A stretch of 64,000 bases of DNA, from the NCBI GenBank assembly GCA_965276825.1, contig OZ255630.1, positions 3,596,001 through 3,660,000 on the forward strand, given 5' to 3'. The translations under genes were made by a program, and so were the position numbers. The notes beneath the pieces were generated by a model that saw only the letters and a list, made by a program, of their open reading frames with translations, was not told the DNA's origin and did not search any database. This stretch comes from G965276765 sp965276825 (GTDB taxonomy: Bacteria > Actinomycetota > Acidimicrobiia > Acidimicrobiales > Palsa-688). Shown here in pieces: positions 8,991-15,945 of the stretch. Positions within the stretch are counted from its first letter, which is position 1. The number at the start of each line of letters is the position of its first letter.

Positions 8991-9871
8991 TCAGCCTCGT
9001 AGGCCCAGGATCTGCCTGTACAAGCGAGTGAAGGCCGAGTCGTCGGCCAGCGCCGCAAGCCGGTAGCTGCGACGCGACACCTCGACACCTCCGCACGAGC
9101 CGACGGTGAAGGAGAGGTCCGGCGGAGCAGCGGTCGACTTCGCGAAGGCGACGAGGTAGCCGGTGCCGAAGTCGGGTGGGCAGCTGACCGGACCGGGCAG
9201 CGCGGTCGGAGGCCATAGGCCGCAAACCCCAGGCGCGCTACCAGGCCGGGTCGGGTCACGACGACCCTTCGGGGTGTGGGCAAGTGGCTCCCGACCTGCT
9301 TGCGGTACCCGGGGTTGGACTCGGTGACCGACACGATCGCCACCACGTCGGCAGTCGGGACGGCGAGCCCGTGCGGCTTGGCCGGGAGCCAGGTGACCTG
9401 GGCGTCGACCCGGATGCCGACGTGGCCCGCTGCGATCGGGACGACGTCGATCAGCAGTTGCGCAGCGTCGACGCCGGGGGGCATGCCGGTGAGCGGGTCG
9501 GTGACGCTCGAGACGGTGGGCGCGCCACCTCCGCTGGTCTTGCCTGTCCCGCCCCCGTCGACGGTGTAGCCCCGCGGATGGTGTGAGGTCAGAAACCTGA
9601 TCGCCTGGGCTGCGCTCTCCGGTGCGGCGGCGAAGCGGGACACGTCGGCGAGATTCGGCGTCCCTGGTCGATCGAAGGGCTGCGCCAGCGCCGCCGGCGG
9701 GGTCTTCGTCACGGCGGTCGCGCCCGGAGGAAGGATGGCGCGGGCGAGCAGCGCCCGCGCGAGCACCTCGGCGGCTGACCGGTCGTGGACCGCCGCCAGG
9801 GCGACTGCGGACGGCGGCACCGACGAGGTGCTCGTCACCTTGGGACTCCCGCACGCCGATACCGCCAGCAT
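8991..9871 (-). pseudogene. Frameshifted lipoprotein gene, function unknown
   Basis: The reading frame begins MLAVSACGSPKV, the tail of a lipoprotein signal peptide with the lipobox Cys, and continues as a secreted protein until about 9240. After that the plausible coding sequence (PGPVSCPPDFGTGYLVAF, then VGSCGGVEVSRRSYRL) is in another frame and stops at 8991. One extra G in the GGGG run near 9230 would join the halves. A second defect lies upstream: the hydrophobic part of the signal peptide (AGVALSMLAVSACG) is cut by a TGA, and removing one T from the TTT at 9889-9892 would restore it from a GTG at 9896. The two disulfide-type cysteines and the overall pattern match small actinobacterial lipoproteins of no known role. 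Either decay or base-calling errors. Confidence 0.55.
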
Positions 9872-10190
9872 CGAGAGCGCAACGCCTGCAAATCACGTCC
9901 CGAGCCCGGTCGTGCTCCTCAGACGATCCTCGGCTCGGGTTGGTTCCCACCCGCCGATCGTCAGGGCCGAGCATTCTGGAGGAACGGTGACCTACCGCCT
10001 GACATCGGTACCGTTGACGCGCAGCGAGTCGAAGGAGCCCGCACGTTCGACCGGTGCTGCAGCCAGCCGGTACCAGACGGACCGCCGTTCGATACGCAGA
10101 CCAAGCCTCGGGACTCAGCGGACGGAAAACCTGGCGGTCGCGCCACCGTGACGCATACTAACAAACAAACGATCGGACTTGATCTAATAA
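9872..10190. other. Gap between the lipoprotein remnant and the Fic gene
   Basis: No convincing gene. The left part is normal high-GC sequence; the last ~50 bp before the Fic gene (10150-10211) turn AT-rich, unusual for this window, and include the runs ACAAACAAAC and CTAATAATAT, as expected for a promoter region. Confidence 0.5.
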
Positions 10191-10211
10191 TATCGATCAC
10201 ACATGTCGATA
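10191..10211 (+). promoter_or_regulatory. Putative operator upstream of the Fic gene
   Basis: Inverted repeat with arms TATCGA (10191-10196) and TCGATA (10206-10211) separated by 9 bp, in an AT-rich stretch 19 bp before the ATG at 10230. Its position fits autoregulation or a toxin-type promoter switch; the binding protein is unknown. Confidence 0.4.
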
Positions 10212-10229
10212 AGGTGGTACGATTGCAAC

Positions 10230-11420
10230 ATGCTCCACGAGCCGGCGGCCACGGTCTACGAGCCGCCCGCCCTCCTCGATGCGGACGAGCGCGCCCTGGT
10301 GGCCATCGACGACCTACGTAGCGAACTACGCCATTTCCTGATCGAGCCGCGACGCTGATACGGGACGCTGCGTCGGACCTCGCTCGCTCGAGCCCTTCAA
10401 GGCTCCAACTCCATCGAGGGCTACGACGCCAGCGTCGAAGACGTGGCCGCCATCGTCGAGGGCGAAGAGCCGCTCGACGTCAGCGAGGAGACCCGTCTCG
10501 CCGTCGTGGGCTACCGAGACGCCATGACCTACGTCCTCCAGCTGGCAGGACAGCCACTCCCGATTGACGATGGACTCATCAGGTCTCTGCAGTTCATGAT
10601 GCTGAAGCACGACCTGAGCAAGCACCCCGGACAGTGGAGACCTGGCGCCATCTGGATCGAGAATCAAGAGGGGCAGGTCGTTTACACCGCCCCAGACCGT
10701 CAGATGGTCGAGCCTCTCATGCGCCAGATGGTGGAGACGCTTCGAGACGCGAAGGAGCCGGCCCTCATCCGTGCCGCCATGGCGCACCTCAACCTCGCCC
10801 TGATCCATCCGTTCTCGGACGGCAACGGTCGCATGGCGCGATGCTTGCAGTCGCTCGTCTTGGCGGGCGAGGGAATCGTTACCCCAGAGTTTGCGAGCAT
10901 CGAGGAGTACCTGGCCCAGAACACCGGTGCCTACTACGAGGTTCTGGCGAAGGTGGCGGCTGGATTCTGGAGCCCGGAGCGGAGCACGAGAGAATGGATC
11001 GAATTCTGCCTCACGGCGCACTTTCGCCAGGCCCGGACCGTCCTTCGCCGCATCCGGGAGACGGAGGAGTTGTGGGACCGGTGCGAGCAGATCGCGACCT
11101 CACGTCATCTTCCGCCTCGAACGGTCGGTGCGCTCTGTGACGCTTCTCGGGGGTGGCGGGTGCGACGGTCGCTCTACGTCAAAGTGACGAAGTCGACCAT
11201 CGGGGAGGACCTTACGGACGCCACCGCCACGCGAGACTTGCGTGCCCTCGCCGACGCCGGCTTGCTTGACGCTCACGGTGAAAGGCGCGGCCGTGTCTAC
11301 ACGCCAACGGCAGACCTCCGGAGGGTTTGGGACGCCATCCGGGCTCGGCGTCCAGCGCTAGCCGCCGAGAGCCCCTATGCGCCGAGAGTCCAGCCACAGT
11401 TGCCAGGTCTGGACACGTAG
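10230..11420 (+). pseudogene. Fic-family AMP transferase gene with an in-frame TGA at codon 43
   Basis: Read from ATG 10230, codons 1-42 are followed by TGA (10356-10358) and then by 353 further codons in the same frame. After the stop come GTLRRTSLARALQGSNSIEGY, which holds the inhibitory helix motif (S/T)xxxE(G/N) as SNSIEG at 59-64, then the Fic core HPFSDGNGRMAR at 193-204 with catalytic His193, and a C-terminal winged-helix domain (ATRDLRALADAGLLDA). Fic relatives usually have Trp where TGA stands, so TGG to TGA is the likely change. If translation restarts at GTG 10443 the product would keep the catalytic core but lose the inhibitory helix. AAGGTGG at 10211-10217 is a possible ribosome binding site for the ATG. 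Pseudogene, base-calling error or truncated active form are all possible. Confidence 0.7.
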
Positions 11421-11572
11421 GTCTGGACAAAAAGTTGCAGTGGAGTCGTCCTCGGCAGGTCTTTGCCGGCAAGGTCGGTGCCGGGCACGAGAACGAGAAT
11501 CATTTCGTCCTGCACTCGGCGAGCTGAGATTCGCGCCAGTAGCGCGCACAGTCCAGACATCTGACGCGCCAA

Positions 11573-11592
11573 CGCCACCCCGAGGAGTGGCG
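11573..11592 (-). terminator. Hairpin downstream of tRNA-Pro
   Basis: CGCCAC (11573-11578) pairs with GTGGCG (11587-11592) around an 8-nt loop, 21 bp past the tRNA 3' end. No clear U tract. Confidence 0.3.
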
Positions 11593-11613
11593 CTGAGCAG
11601 GACGTCTGCCGAG

Positions 11614-11688
11614 TCGGGAAGGCGGGATTCGAACCCGCGGCCTCAGCGTCCCGAACGCTGCGCGCTAACCAAGCTGCGCTACTTCCCG
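11614..11688 (-). tRNA. tRNA-Pro(CGG)
   Basis: 75-nt cloverleaf: acceptor stem CGGGAAG/CTTCCCG with discriminator A, D arm GCGC...GCGC, anticodon arm CAGCG-TTCGGGA-CGCTG with anticodon CGG, and T arm GCGGG-TTCGAAT-CCCGC. CCA is not encoded. Its first 10 bases are also the end and stop codon of the upstream receiver-domain gene. Confidence 0.95.
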
Positions 11689-12128
11689 GGCCCGGTCAGC
11701 GTAGCCGATGACGCCGGCACGGCCACGGGCGTGGGCAGGTAGGACTCGTCGTACCAGGTGCCACCACCGATGATTGCGGCCACCGAGCGCCGGACCCTGA
11801 TGGGGTCGAGCGGCTTGACCAGCCAACCGGCCACCCCCGCCCGGCGGGCGAGGAACACGTCGGCCCGGCGGTCGAGCACCAGCAGCACGGGGCACGGGGA
11901 GAGGCGGCCGGCGTCGACCTCCAGTCGCAGGTCGAGGGCCACGGCGACGCCGCCCATGCTGCCGATCTGCATGTCGACCACGGCCAGGTCGGCAGGGAGG
12001 CGGTCGAGCTCGGGCCGGACGAGGGCACCCGACCGGACCCAGCGCAGGTTGGTCTCGGGCGTGGCCACGACCGACGAGAGGTCCTGGTACACCGATGCGC
12101 TGTCGGTCGCGATCAGGATGTCGGGCAC
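11679..12128 (-). CDS. Stand-alone response-regulator receiver-domain protein
   Basis: 149 residues forming a single receiver domain: acidic start (DILIATDSAS), phospho-acceptor Asp52 in LAVVDMQIG and the conserved Lys105 in GWLVKPLDP. There is no output domain. GTG 12128 is preferred because a TACCCT -10 box (12135-12140) ends 6 bp before it, giving a leaderless start; a longer ATG start at about 12163 has no useful ribosome binding site spacing. The stop codon TAG (11679-11681) lies inside the tRNA-Pro gene, so both are probably on one transcript. Partner kinase not in the window. Confidence 0.75.
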   Translation of the reverse strand: MPDILIATDSASVYQDLSSVVATPETNLRWVRSGALVRPELDRLPADLAVVDMQIGSMGGVAVALDLRLEVDAGRLSPCPVLLVLDRRADVFLARRAGVAGWLVKPLDPIRVRRSVAAIIGGGTWYDESYLPTPVAVPASSATLTGPGK

Positions 12129-12199
12129 CGAATGAGGGTACCGCCGAGCCCCGATGGGTACCATCCTCCGGAGCCGCACCGCGCGGTGCAGGAGGCAGT

Positions 12200-12556
12200 G
12201 TGCTCACGATCCAGCAGGAACAGACAGCCGAGGGATACACGATCTGCCGCCCGGTCGGCGAGCTCGATGCGTTCACCGTCAGCCAGTTCCGCCAGGCGCT
12301 GGCCGAGATGGCGTCGAGCTCCCGGCTGCTGATCGACATGTCGGGTGTGCCCTTCGTGGACTCCGCCGGTCTCGGTGCGCTCATCGGCGGGATCCGCAGG
12401 GCCCGCGAGCTCGGGGGGGACGTCGCCGTGGCCTGCAACCGGCCGACGCTCGTCCGGCTCCTCCGCACCACCGGCTTCGACCGGATCGTCACCGTCACCG
12501 AGACCGTCGAAGAGGCCATCGCCGCCCTCGACGCCGAGGCCGCCGCCGAGTCGTAG
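12200..12556 (+). CDS. STAS-domain anti-sigma-factor antagonist
   Basis: 118-residue STAS domain of the SpoIIAA/RsbV type. The phosphorylatable serine is Ser55 in PFVDSAGLGALIGG. Such proteins bind an anti-sigma kinase when unphosphorylated and free the sigma factor. Start GTG 12200 has GGAGG four bases upstream. It is divergent from the receiver-domain gene with about 70 bp between starts, so the pair may belong to one signalling circuit. No kinase partner is adjacent; the HATPase at 46439 is a candidate elsewhere in the window. The stop codon is part of a short tandem duplication. Confidence 0.85.
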   Translation: MLTIQQEQTAEGYTICRPVGELDAFTVSQFRQALAEMASSSRLLIDMSGVPFVDSAGLGALIGGIRRARELGGDVAVACNRPTLVRLLRTTGFDRIVTVTETVEEAIAALDAEAAAES

Positions 12557-12584
12557 GTCGCCGAGTCGTAGGCCGCCGACCTAG
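12545..12584 (+). repeat. 15-bp tandem duplication spanning the STAS stop codon
   Basis: GCCGAGTCGTAGGTC (12545-12559) contains the gene's TAG and is followed by GCCGAGTCGTAGGCC (12560-12574) and a shortened third copy GCCGACCTAG. The 15-bp period keeps frame, so each copy repeats the codons for AES-stop. Confidence 0.8.
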
Positions 12585-12766
12585 CTGCGGCCGGTCTCGC
12601 GTCCGAGGTCCCCCTGCCGCCCCCGGACGACGGGCGGGCGGGATGCAGGCGGTCGCCGGGCGCGGACGGAGGGGGGTCCGGCCGGCGCGAACGGAAGCGG
12701 GCGGCGAACGGAGGCGGTCGGCCGGCGCGAACAGAAGCGATCTGGGGGCGCCTGGCGTGAATATCT
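12585..12766. other. Low-complexity gap with a 19-bp direct repeat
   Basis: Very GC-rich, no gene seen. A near-perfect direct repeat beginning GCCGGCGCGAAC occurs at 12681-12699 and 12721-12739 with one mismatch. Confidence 0.5.
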
Positions 12767-13020
12767 CACGTGCAGCGCCCCGAGGTCGCAGTAAACACGT
12801 CCCCCGGACCCGAGGTCACGTGCAGCGCCCCGAGGTCGCAGAAGACACGTCCCCCGGACCCCGAGGTCACGTGCAGCGCCCCGAGGCCGCAGTAAACACG
12901 TCCCCCGGACCCCGAGGTCACGTGCAGCGCCCCGAGGCCGCAGTAAACACGTCCCCCGGACCCCGAGGTCACGTGCAGCGCCCCGAGGTCGCAGTGAACA
13001 CGTCCCCCGGACCCCTAGGT
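12767..13020. repeat. 51-bp tandem repeat array, five copies plus a decayed sixth
   Basis: Copies begin with CACGTG at 12767, 12817, 12868, 12919 and 12970; periods are 50, 51, 51 and 51 bp. A degenerate copy starts at 13021. Each unit is itself two related halves, both opening CACGT and closing CCCCGAGGT (one ends CCCGAGGT). The array lies between the convergent ends of the STAS gene and the Get3-like ATPase gene. It stays open in more than one frame because 51 is a multiple of three, but no start or domain supports translation. Confidence 0.9.
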
Positions 13021-13044
13021 CACACGAGACGCCTCCCCGGCAGC

Positions 13045-13097
13045 GGGGGTCAGACCCCGCCAGCGGGGTCCAACCCCGAGAGTGGGGTCAGACCCCG
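13045..13097. repeat. Three palindromic GGGGTCAGACCCC-type motifs
   Basis: Self-complementary elements at 13045-13059, 13064-13078 (GGGGTCCAACCCC) and 13084-13096. The last one contains the TGA stop of the adjacent minus-strand ATPase gene. They can form short strong hairpins and may end transcription of that gene, though no U tract follows. Confidence 0.7.
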
Positions 13098-14236
13098 GCG
13101 GTGAGGTGGTCGGCCACGTCGACCAGACCGGCCAGGTCGTGGACCTCCTCGACCAGGAAGGGCACCCGGATCAGGTCGGACCCGCCGGCGACGTCGACCA
13201 GCCGGTCGATGTGGATCGCCTCGCTGACCTCCATCTGCTCCCACTCGGCCAGGTTGGTGAGCAGACCCCCGTAGCCGGACGTGGCCCCGTCGCCGCTGGG
13301 CGCCGAGGGGGAGGCGCCGAAGCGGGGGGAGGTCCGGTTGACCACGACGGCGGCGACACGGTGGCCGGACTGCGCGAGGCGCTCGACGAAGAAGGTCGAC
13401 TCGTCGACGGCCGCCCGGCGGGGCGCGGCGACGACCACGAAGCCGGTGGTCGGGTCGGCGAGGAGCGCCTCCACGCGTTCAGCCCGGTCGCGGAAGCCCT
13501 GCTCCATGCCCTCGAAAGCGGTGAAGAAGGCCACGGCATCGCGGACGACCTCGCCGCCGACGACGCGTGACACGGTGCGGAGGAACAGCTGCGTGGCCAC
13601 GTTGACCGCTCGGAGCCCGGCGCGTGTCGGCATCATCAACATGCGCAGGATCCGGTTGTTGAGGAAGCGGGTCAGCCGCCTCGGGGCGTCGAGGAAGTCG
13701 AGGGCGTGACGGGTCGGGGGCGTGTCGACGATCACCACGTCGAAGCGCTCGGAGCGGTGGAGCTCGTAGAGCTTCTCGACGGCCATGTACTCCTGGGTGC
13801 CGGAGAGGGCGCCGGAGATGTTGCGGTAGAAGCGGTTGGCCAGGATGGTCTCGGCCTGGGCCGGGTCGCCGGCGTAGCGGGTGACGAGGGCGTCGAAGGT
13901 CAGCTTGGTGTCGAGCATCAGCGCCCACAGCTCGCCGTCGCTGGTCCAGGTGCCGGGGACGAGCACCGGCTCGTCGGTGAGCGACTCCAGCCCGAGGGCG
14001 TCGGCCAGGCGGCGGGCCGGGTCGATGGTCACGACGCAGGCGCGCCGCCCCGCGCGGGCGGCGGCCACGGCCAGTGCGGCCGCCGTGGTGGTCTTGCCCG
14101 CCCCGCCGGGGCCGGCGCAGATCAGGACGCGATGGTCGGCGATCAGGTGCTCGAGTGCGCCGAGCGGCGCGGTCGCGGCCGTCTCGGTGCCGGGGGAGCG
14201 CGGGCTCACCTGGGCGCCCCCATCAACGGCGCCCAC
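13088..14236 (-). CDS. bagB: Get3/ArsA-like ATPase, second gene of the pair (Rv3680 / BagB type)
   Basis: 382 residues with a deviant Walker A motif GPGGAGKTT (42-50), the switch segment VTIDPARRLADALG and DVVIVDTPPTRHALDFLDAP, typical of the ArsA/GET3 family of dimeric ATPases. It follows the bagA gene and the block is next to whiB and a class A penicillin-binding protein, the same order as Rv3679-Rv3680-whiB4-ponA2 in Mycobacterium tuberculosis. In that organism the pair forms a Get3-like complex. The GTG start at 14236 is uncertain; GTG at about 14209 is possible. The symbol is transferred by synteny and length (386 versus 382 residues). Confidence 0.8.
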   Translation of the reverse strand: MGAVDGGAQVSPRSPGTETAATAPLGALEHLIADHRVLICAGPGGAGKTTTAAALAVAAARAGRRACVVTIDPARRLADALGLESLTDEPVLVPGTWTSDGELWALMLDTKLTFDALVTRYAGDPAQAETILANRFYRNISGALSGTQEYMAVEKLYELHRSERFDVVIVDTPPTRHALDFLDAPRRLTRFLNNRILRMLMMPTRAGLRAVNVATQLFLRTVSRVVGGEVVRDAVAFFTAFEGMEQGFRDRAERVEALLADPTTGFVVVAAPRRAAVDESTFFVERLAQSGHRVAAVVVNRTSPRFGASPSAPSGDGATSGYGGLLTNLAEWEQMEVSEAIHIDRLVDVAGGSDLIRVPFLVEEVHDLAGLVDVADHLTAGV

Positions 14237-14252
14237 GAGCAGGTTGCCCGGA

Positions 14253-14315
14253 GAAGCTGTCGCCGAACCCGCGTAAGGAGCCTCGCTCCTCGGAAGGTAG
14301 CCTTGCGACAGCTTC
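14253..14315 (-). promoter_or_regulatory. Large stem-loop between bagA and bagB
   Basis: Perfect 11-bp inverted repeat GAAGCTGTCGC (14253-14263) and GCGACAGCTTC (14305-14315), with an inner hairpin AGGAG-CCTCG-CTCCT between the arms. It occupies the 139-bp gap inside the two-gene operon, so it may adjust the ratio of the two proteins by partial termination or RNA processing. Confidence 0.5.
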
Positions 14316-14375
14316 TGCTGGCCGGTCTGCGCCGCACGCTCACGCCGCCGACCCCCACGGTTTGGCGCTCCGGTC

Positions 14376-15368
14376 TCATGATGCGCCGGCAGTCGTGGCG
14401 GGGAGGTCGGCGATGGCCGCGGTGAGGGCGTCGGCCAGGAGCTCGACGTCGGCGGGACCGAGGTCCGAGGTCCAGACGAACGGCAGGGGGAGCTGGGCCA
14501 GCGGGAGCCCGGCGGCCAGGCGCGCGGCCTGGGTGGCCTGGAGCTCCTGGCGGCGCCGGCGGAAGTCGGCCGCCGCGCCGAGCGTGGCGGCCACGTCGTC
14601 GCCGAGGGTGATGCCCTCGCCCTCGGCCGCGGCCACCGGGTCGTCGGGGAGGTCGAGGGGCTCGAGCAGGCCGTTGAGGACGACGGGGCACAGGGCGACG
14701 CCGGCGCGGTCCTCGAGGTGGAAGGCCGTCTCGATCAGCTCGTTGACGGGCGTCTCCTCGGGCAGGGTCACGAGCAGCACCTGGCAGCGGTGCGGGTCGG
14801 TGATGAGATCGATCACGTCGGCCGCCTGGTGGCGGATCGGCCCGACGCCGATGGCGTCGGCCAGGCCGCTAGCGCTGGCGAGGAAGGTGACGGCGTGGCC
14901 GGCCGCGGGTGCGTCGACCACGATGGTGTCGAAGCTGCCGGGCTCGTTGCGCTCGCCGGCGGCCGCCAGCTGCTTGACCTTGCCGAGCACGAGGATGTCC
15001 TTGATGCCGGGGATGGCCGTGGCGACCAGGTCGAGGGTGCCGGTGGTCGACATCCGCTTGGAGACGCGCCGGAGGCCGTGGTCGTCGAGGTAGTCGACCA
15101 GGGCGTCGTCGGGGGCGATGACCCGGCCCATGATCTCGGCGCGCCCTTCGGTCCCCGGGGCCAGGGTGGCGGGCTGGTAGCCGAGTGGGGCGTCGCGCCC
15201 GAACAGGCCGGGCAGGCTCCCGGTCGCCTCGACGTCGACGAGGAGGGTGCGCAGCCCAGCGCGCGCTGCGGTGACGGCCAGCGCCGCCGAGACCGTCGTC
15301 TTGCCCACCCCGCCCTTGCCGGCGACGATGATGACTCGGGATTGCGAGCAGAACGCTCGGGGTTCCAC
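14376..15368 (-). CDS. bagA: Get3/ArsA-like ATPase, first gene of the pair (Rv3679 / BagA type)
   Basis: 330 residues. The canonical deviant Walker A AGKGGVGKTT is at 16-25, followed by LLVDVEATGSLPGLFG and DTIVVDAPAAGHAVTFL, the switch regions of the SIMIBI/ArsA class. Homologues pair with a second paralogue to make a heteromeric complex. Start GTG 15368. It is the promoter-proximal gene of bagA-bagB and is divergent from whiB across 244 bp. Length agrees with Rv3679 (340 residues). No transmembrane segment or arsenite-binding cysteine set is visible, so an arsenite pump role is not supported. Confidence 0.8.
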   Translation of the reverse strand: MEPRAFCSQSRVIIVAGKGGVGKTTVSAALAVTAARAGLRTLLVDVEATGSLPGLFGRDAPLGYQPATLAPGTEGRAEIMGRVIAPDDALVDYLDDHGLRRVSKRMSTTGTLDLVATAIPGIKDILVLGKVKQLAAAGERNEPGSFDTIVVDAPAAGHAVTFLASASGLADAIGVGPIRHQAADVIDLITDPHRCQVLLVTLPEETPVNELIETAFHLEDRAGVALCPVVLNGLLEPLDLPDDPVAAAEGEGITLGDDVAATLGAAADFRRRRQELQATQAARLAAGLPLAQLPLPFVWTSDLGPADVELLADALTAAIADLPATTAGAS

Positions 15369-15559
15369 CGGCCTCCCAGGGGCGATCCGCCGGCCAGCTC
15401 CGGCCGGACGTCCAGCGTCTCAACCTAGTCACCCGGTGCCGGCTAGCTCCCTGGCCGGATCGGGGCCGATCGGCGGTCGGGCGCCCACCGGAGGTGGGAA
15501 CCGGAACGGCGCCGGGTAGGAAAGTCCTGGTCAGGGCGATGCGGCCCACCAAGTTTCCC

Positions 15560-15588
15560 TTGTTGCCGGAGAGACCCGGGACTAGCGT
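15560..15588 (+). promoter_or_regulatory. Sigma-A-like promoter of whiB
   Basis: -35 TTGTTG (15560-15565), 17-bp spacer, -10 TAGCGT (15583-15588). The start codon is 24 bp further on, after a G-rich ribosome binding site. Confidence 0.55.
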
Positions 15589-15612
15589 CACCGCACGAAA
15601 GGGGGGGATCCC

Positions 15613-15864
15613 GTGAGTGTCCAGCCTGTCGAGGACCTGTGGCAGGGCCGCGCCGCGTGCCGCGGGCCCAACACGTTCGTCTTCTTTCCGCCCTCGCACT
15701 TCGAGCGCAAGGACGACCGCGAGGCCAGGGAGACGAAGGCCAAGGGCATCTGCCGAACCTGTCCGGTCCGGCGCGACTGCCTCGACTACGCCCTCCGGAT
15801 CCGGGAGCCGCACGGCATCTGGGGCGGTCTCAACGAGGCGGAGCGTCGGGCGCTGCTCGGCTGA
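15613..15864 (+). CDS. whiB: WhiB-family iron-sulfur transcription factor
   Basis: 83 residues with the four cluster cysteines Cys16, Cys47, Cys50 and Cys56 (the last three as CRTCPVRRDC) and the GIWGG turn at 68-72 followed by a basic helix. WhiB proteins are actinobacterial [4Fe-4S] regulators that bind the main sigma factor. Start GTG 15613 lies behind GGGGGGGA. Position beside the bagAB pair and a class A PBP matches whiB4 of mycobacteria, but the protein is shorter than WhiB4 and lacks its extension, so a subtype is not assigned. Confidence 0.92.
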   Translation: MSVQPVEDLWQGRAACRGPNTFVFFPPSHFERKDDREARETKAKGICRTCPVRRDCLDYALRIREPHGIWGGLNEAERRALLG

Positions 15865-15945
15865 ACCCGGGCCGGTCGGCGGGACCGGCTGGTCGGGGAG
15901 GAGTGCGCCACCGGGCTCGCCGGGGCGTGAGAGGCTGAGGCCTCG

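Noticed and set aside
9961..10200. 79-codon minus-strand frame upstream of the Fic gene
   Set aside because: Spans the AT-rich promoter region, no start signal and no family resemblance.
10356..10358. TGA in the Fic gene as selenocysteine or a reassigned Trp codon
   Set aside because: TGA serves as a normal stop throughout the window, relatives have Trp there, and no selenocysteine-insertion hairpin was seen after it.
11421..11572. Short open frames between the Fic gene and tRNA-Pro
   Set aside because: Several overlapping frames of 60-90 codons, none with a ribosome binding site or recognisable sequence.
12766..12972. 68-codon minus-strand frame inside the 51-bp array
   Set aside because: Open only because the repeat period is a multiple of three; purely repetitive product without a ribosome binding site.
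12767..13020. Regular repeats considered as a CRISPR array
   Set aside because: The repeats are contiguous with near-identical whole units; there are no unique spacers and no cas genes nearby.
13088..15368. Arsenite efflux ATPases
   Set aside because: ArsA-like fold but no arsenite-binding cysteine set and no arsB/arsR; synteny favours the Get3-like BagA/BagB pair.
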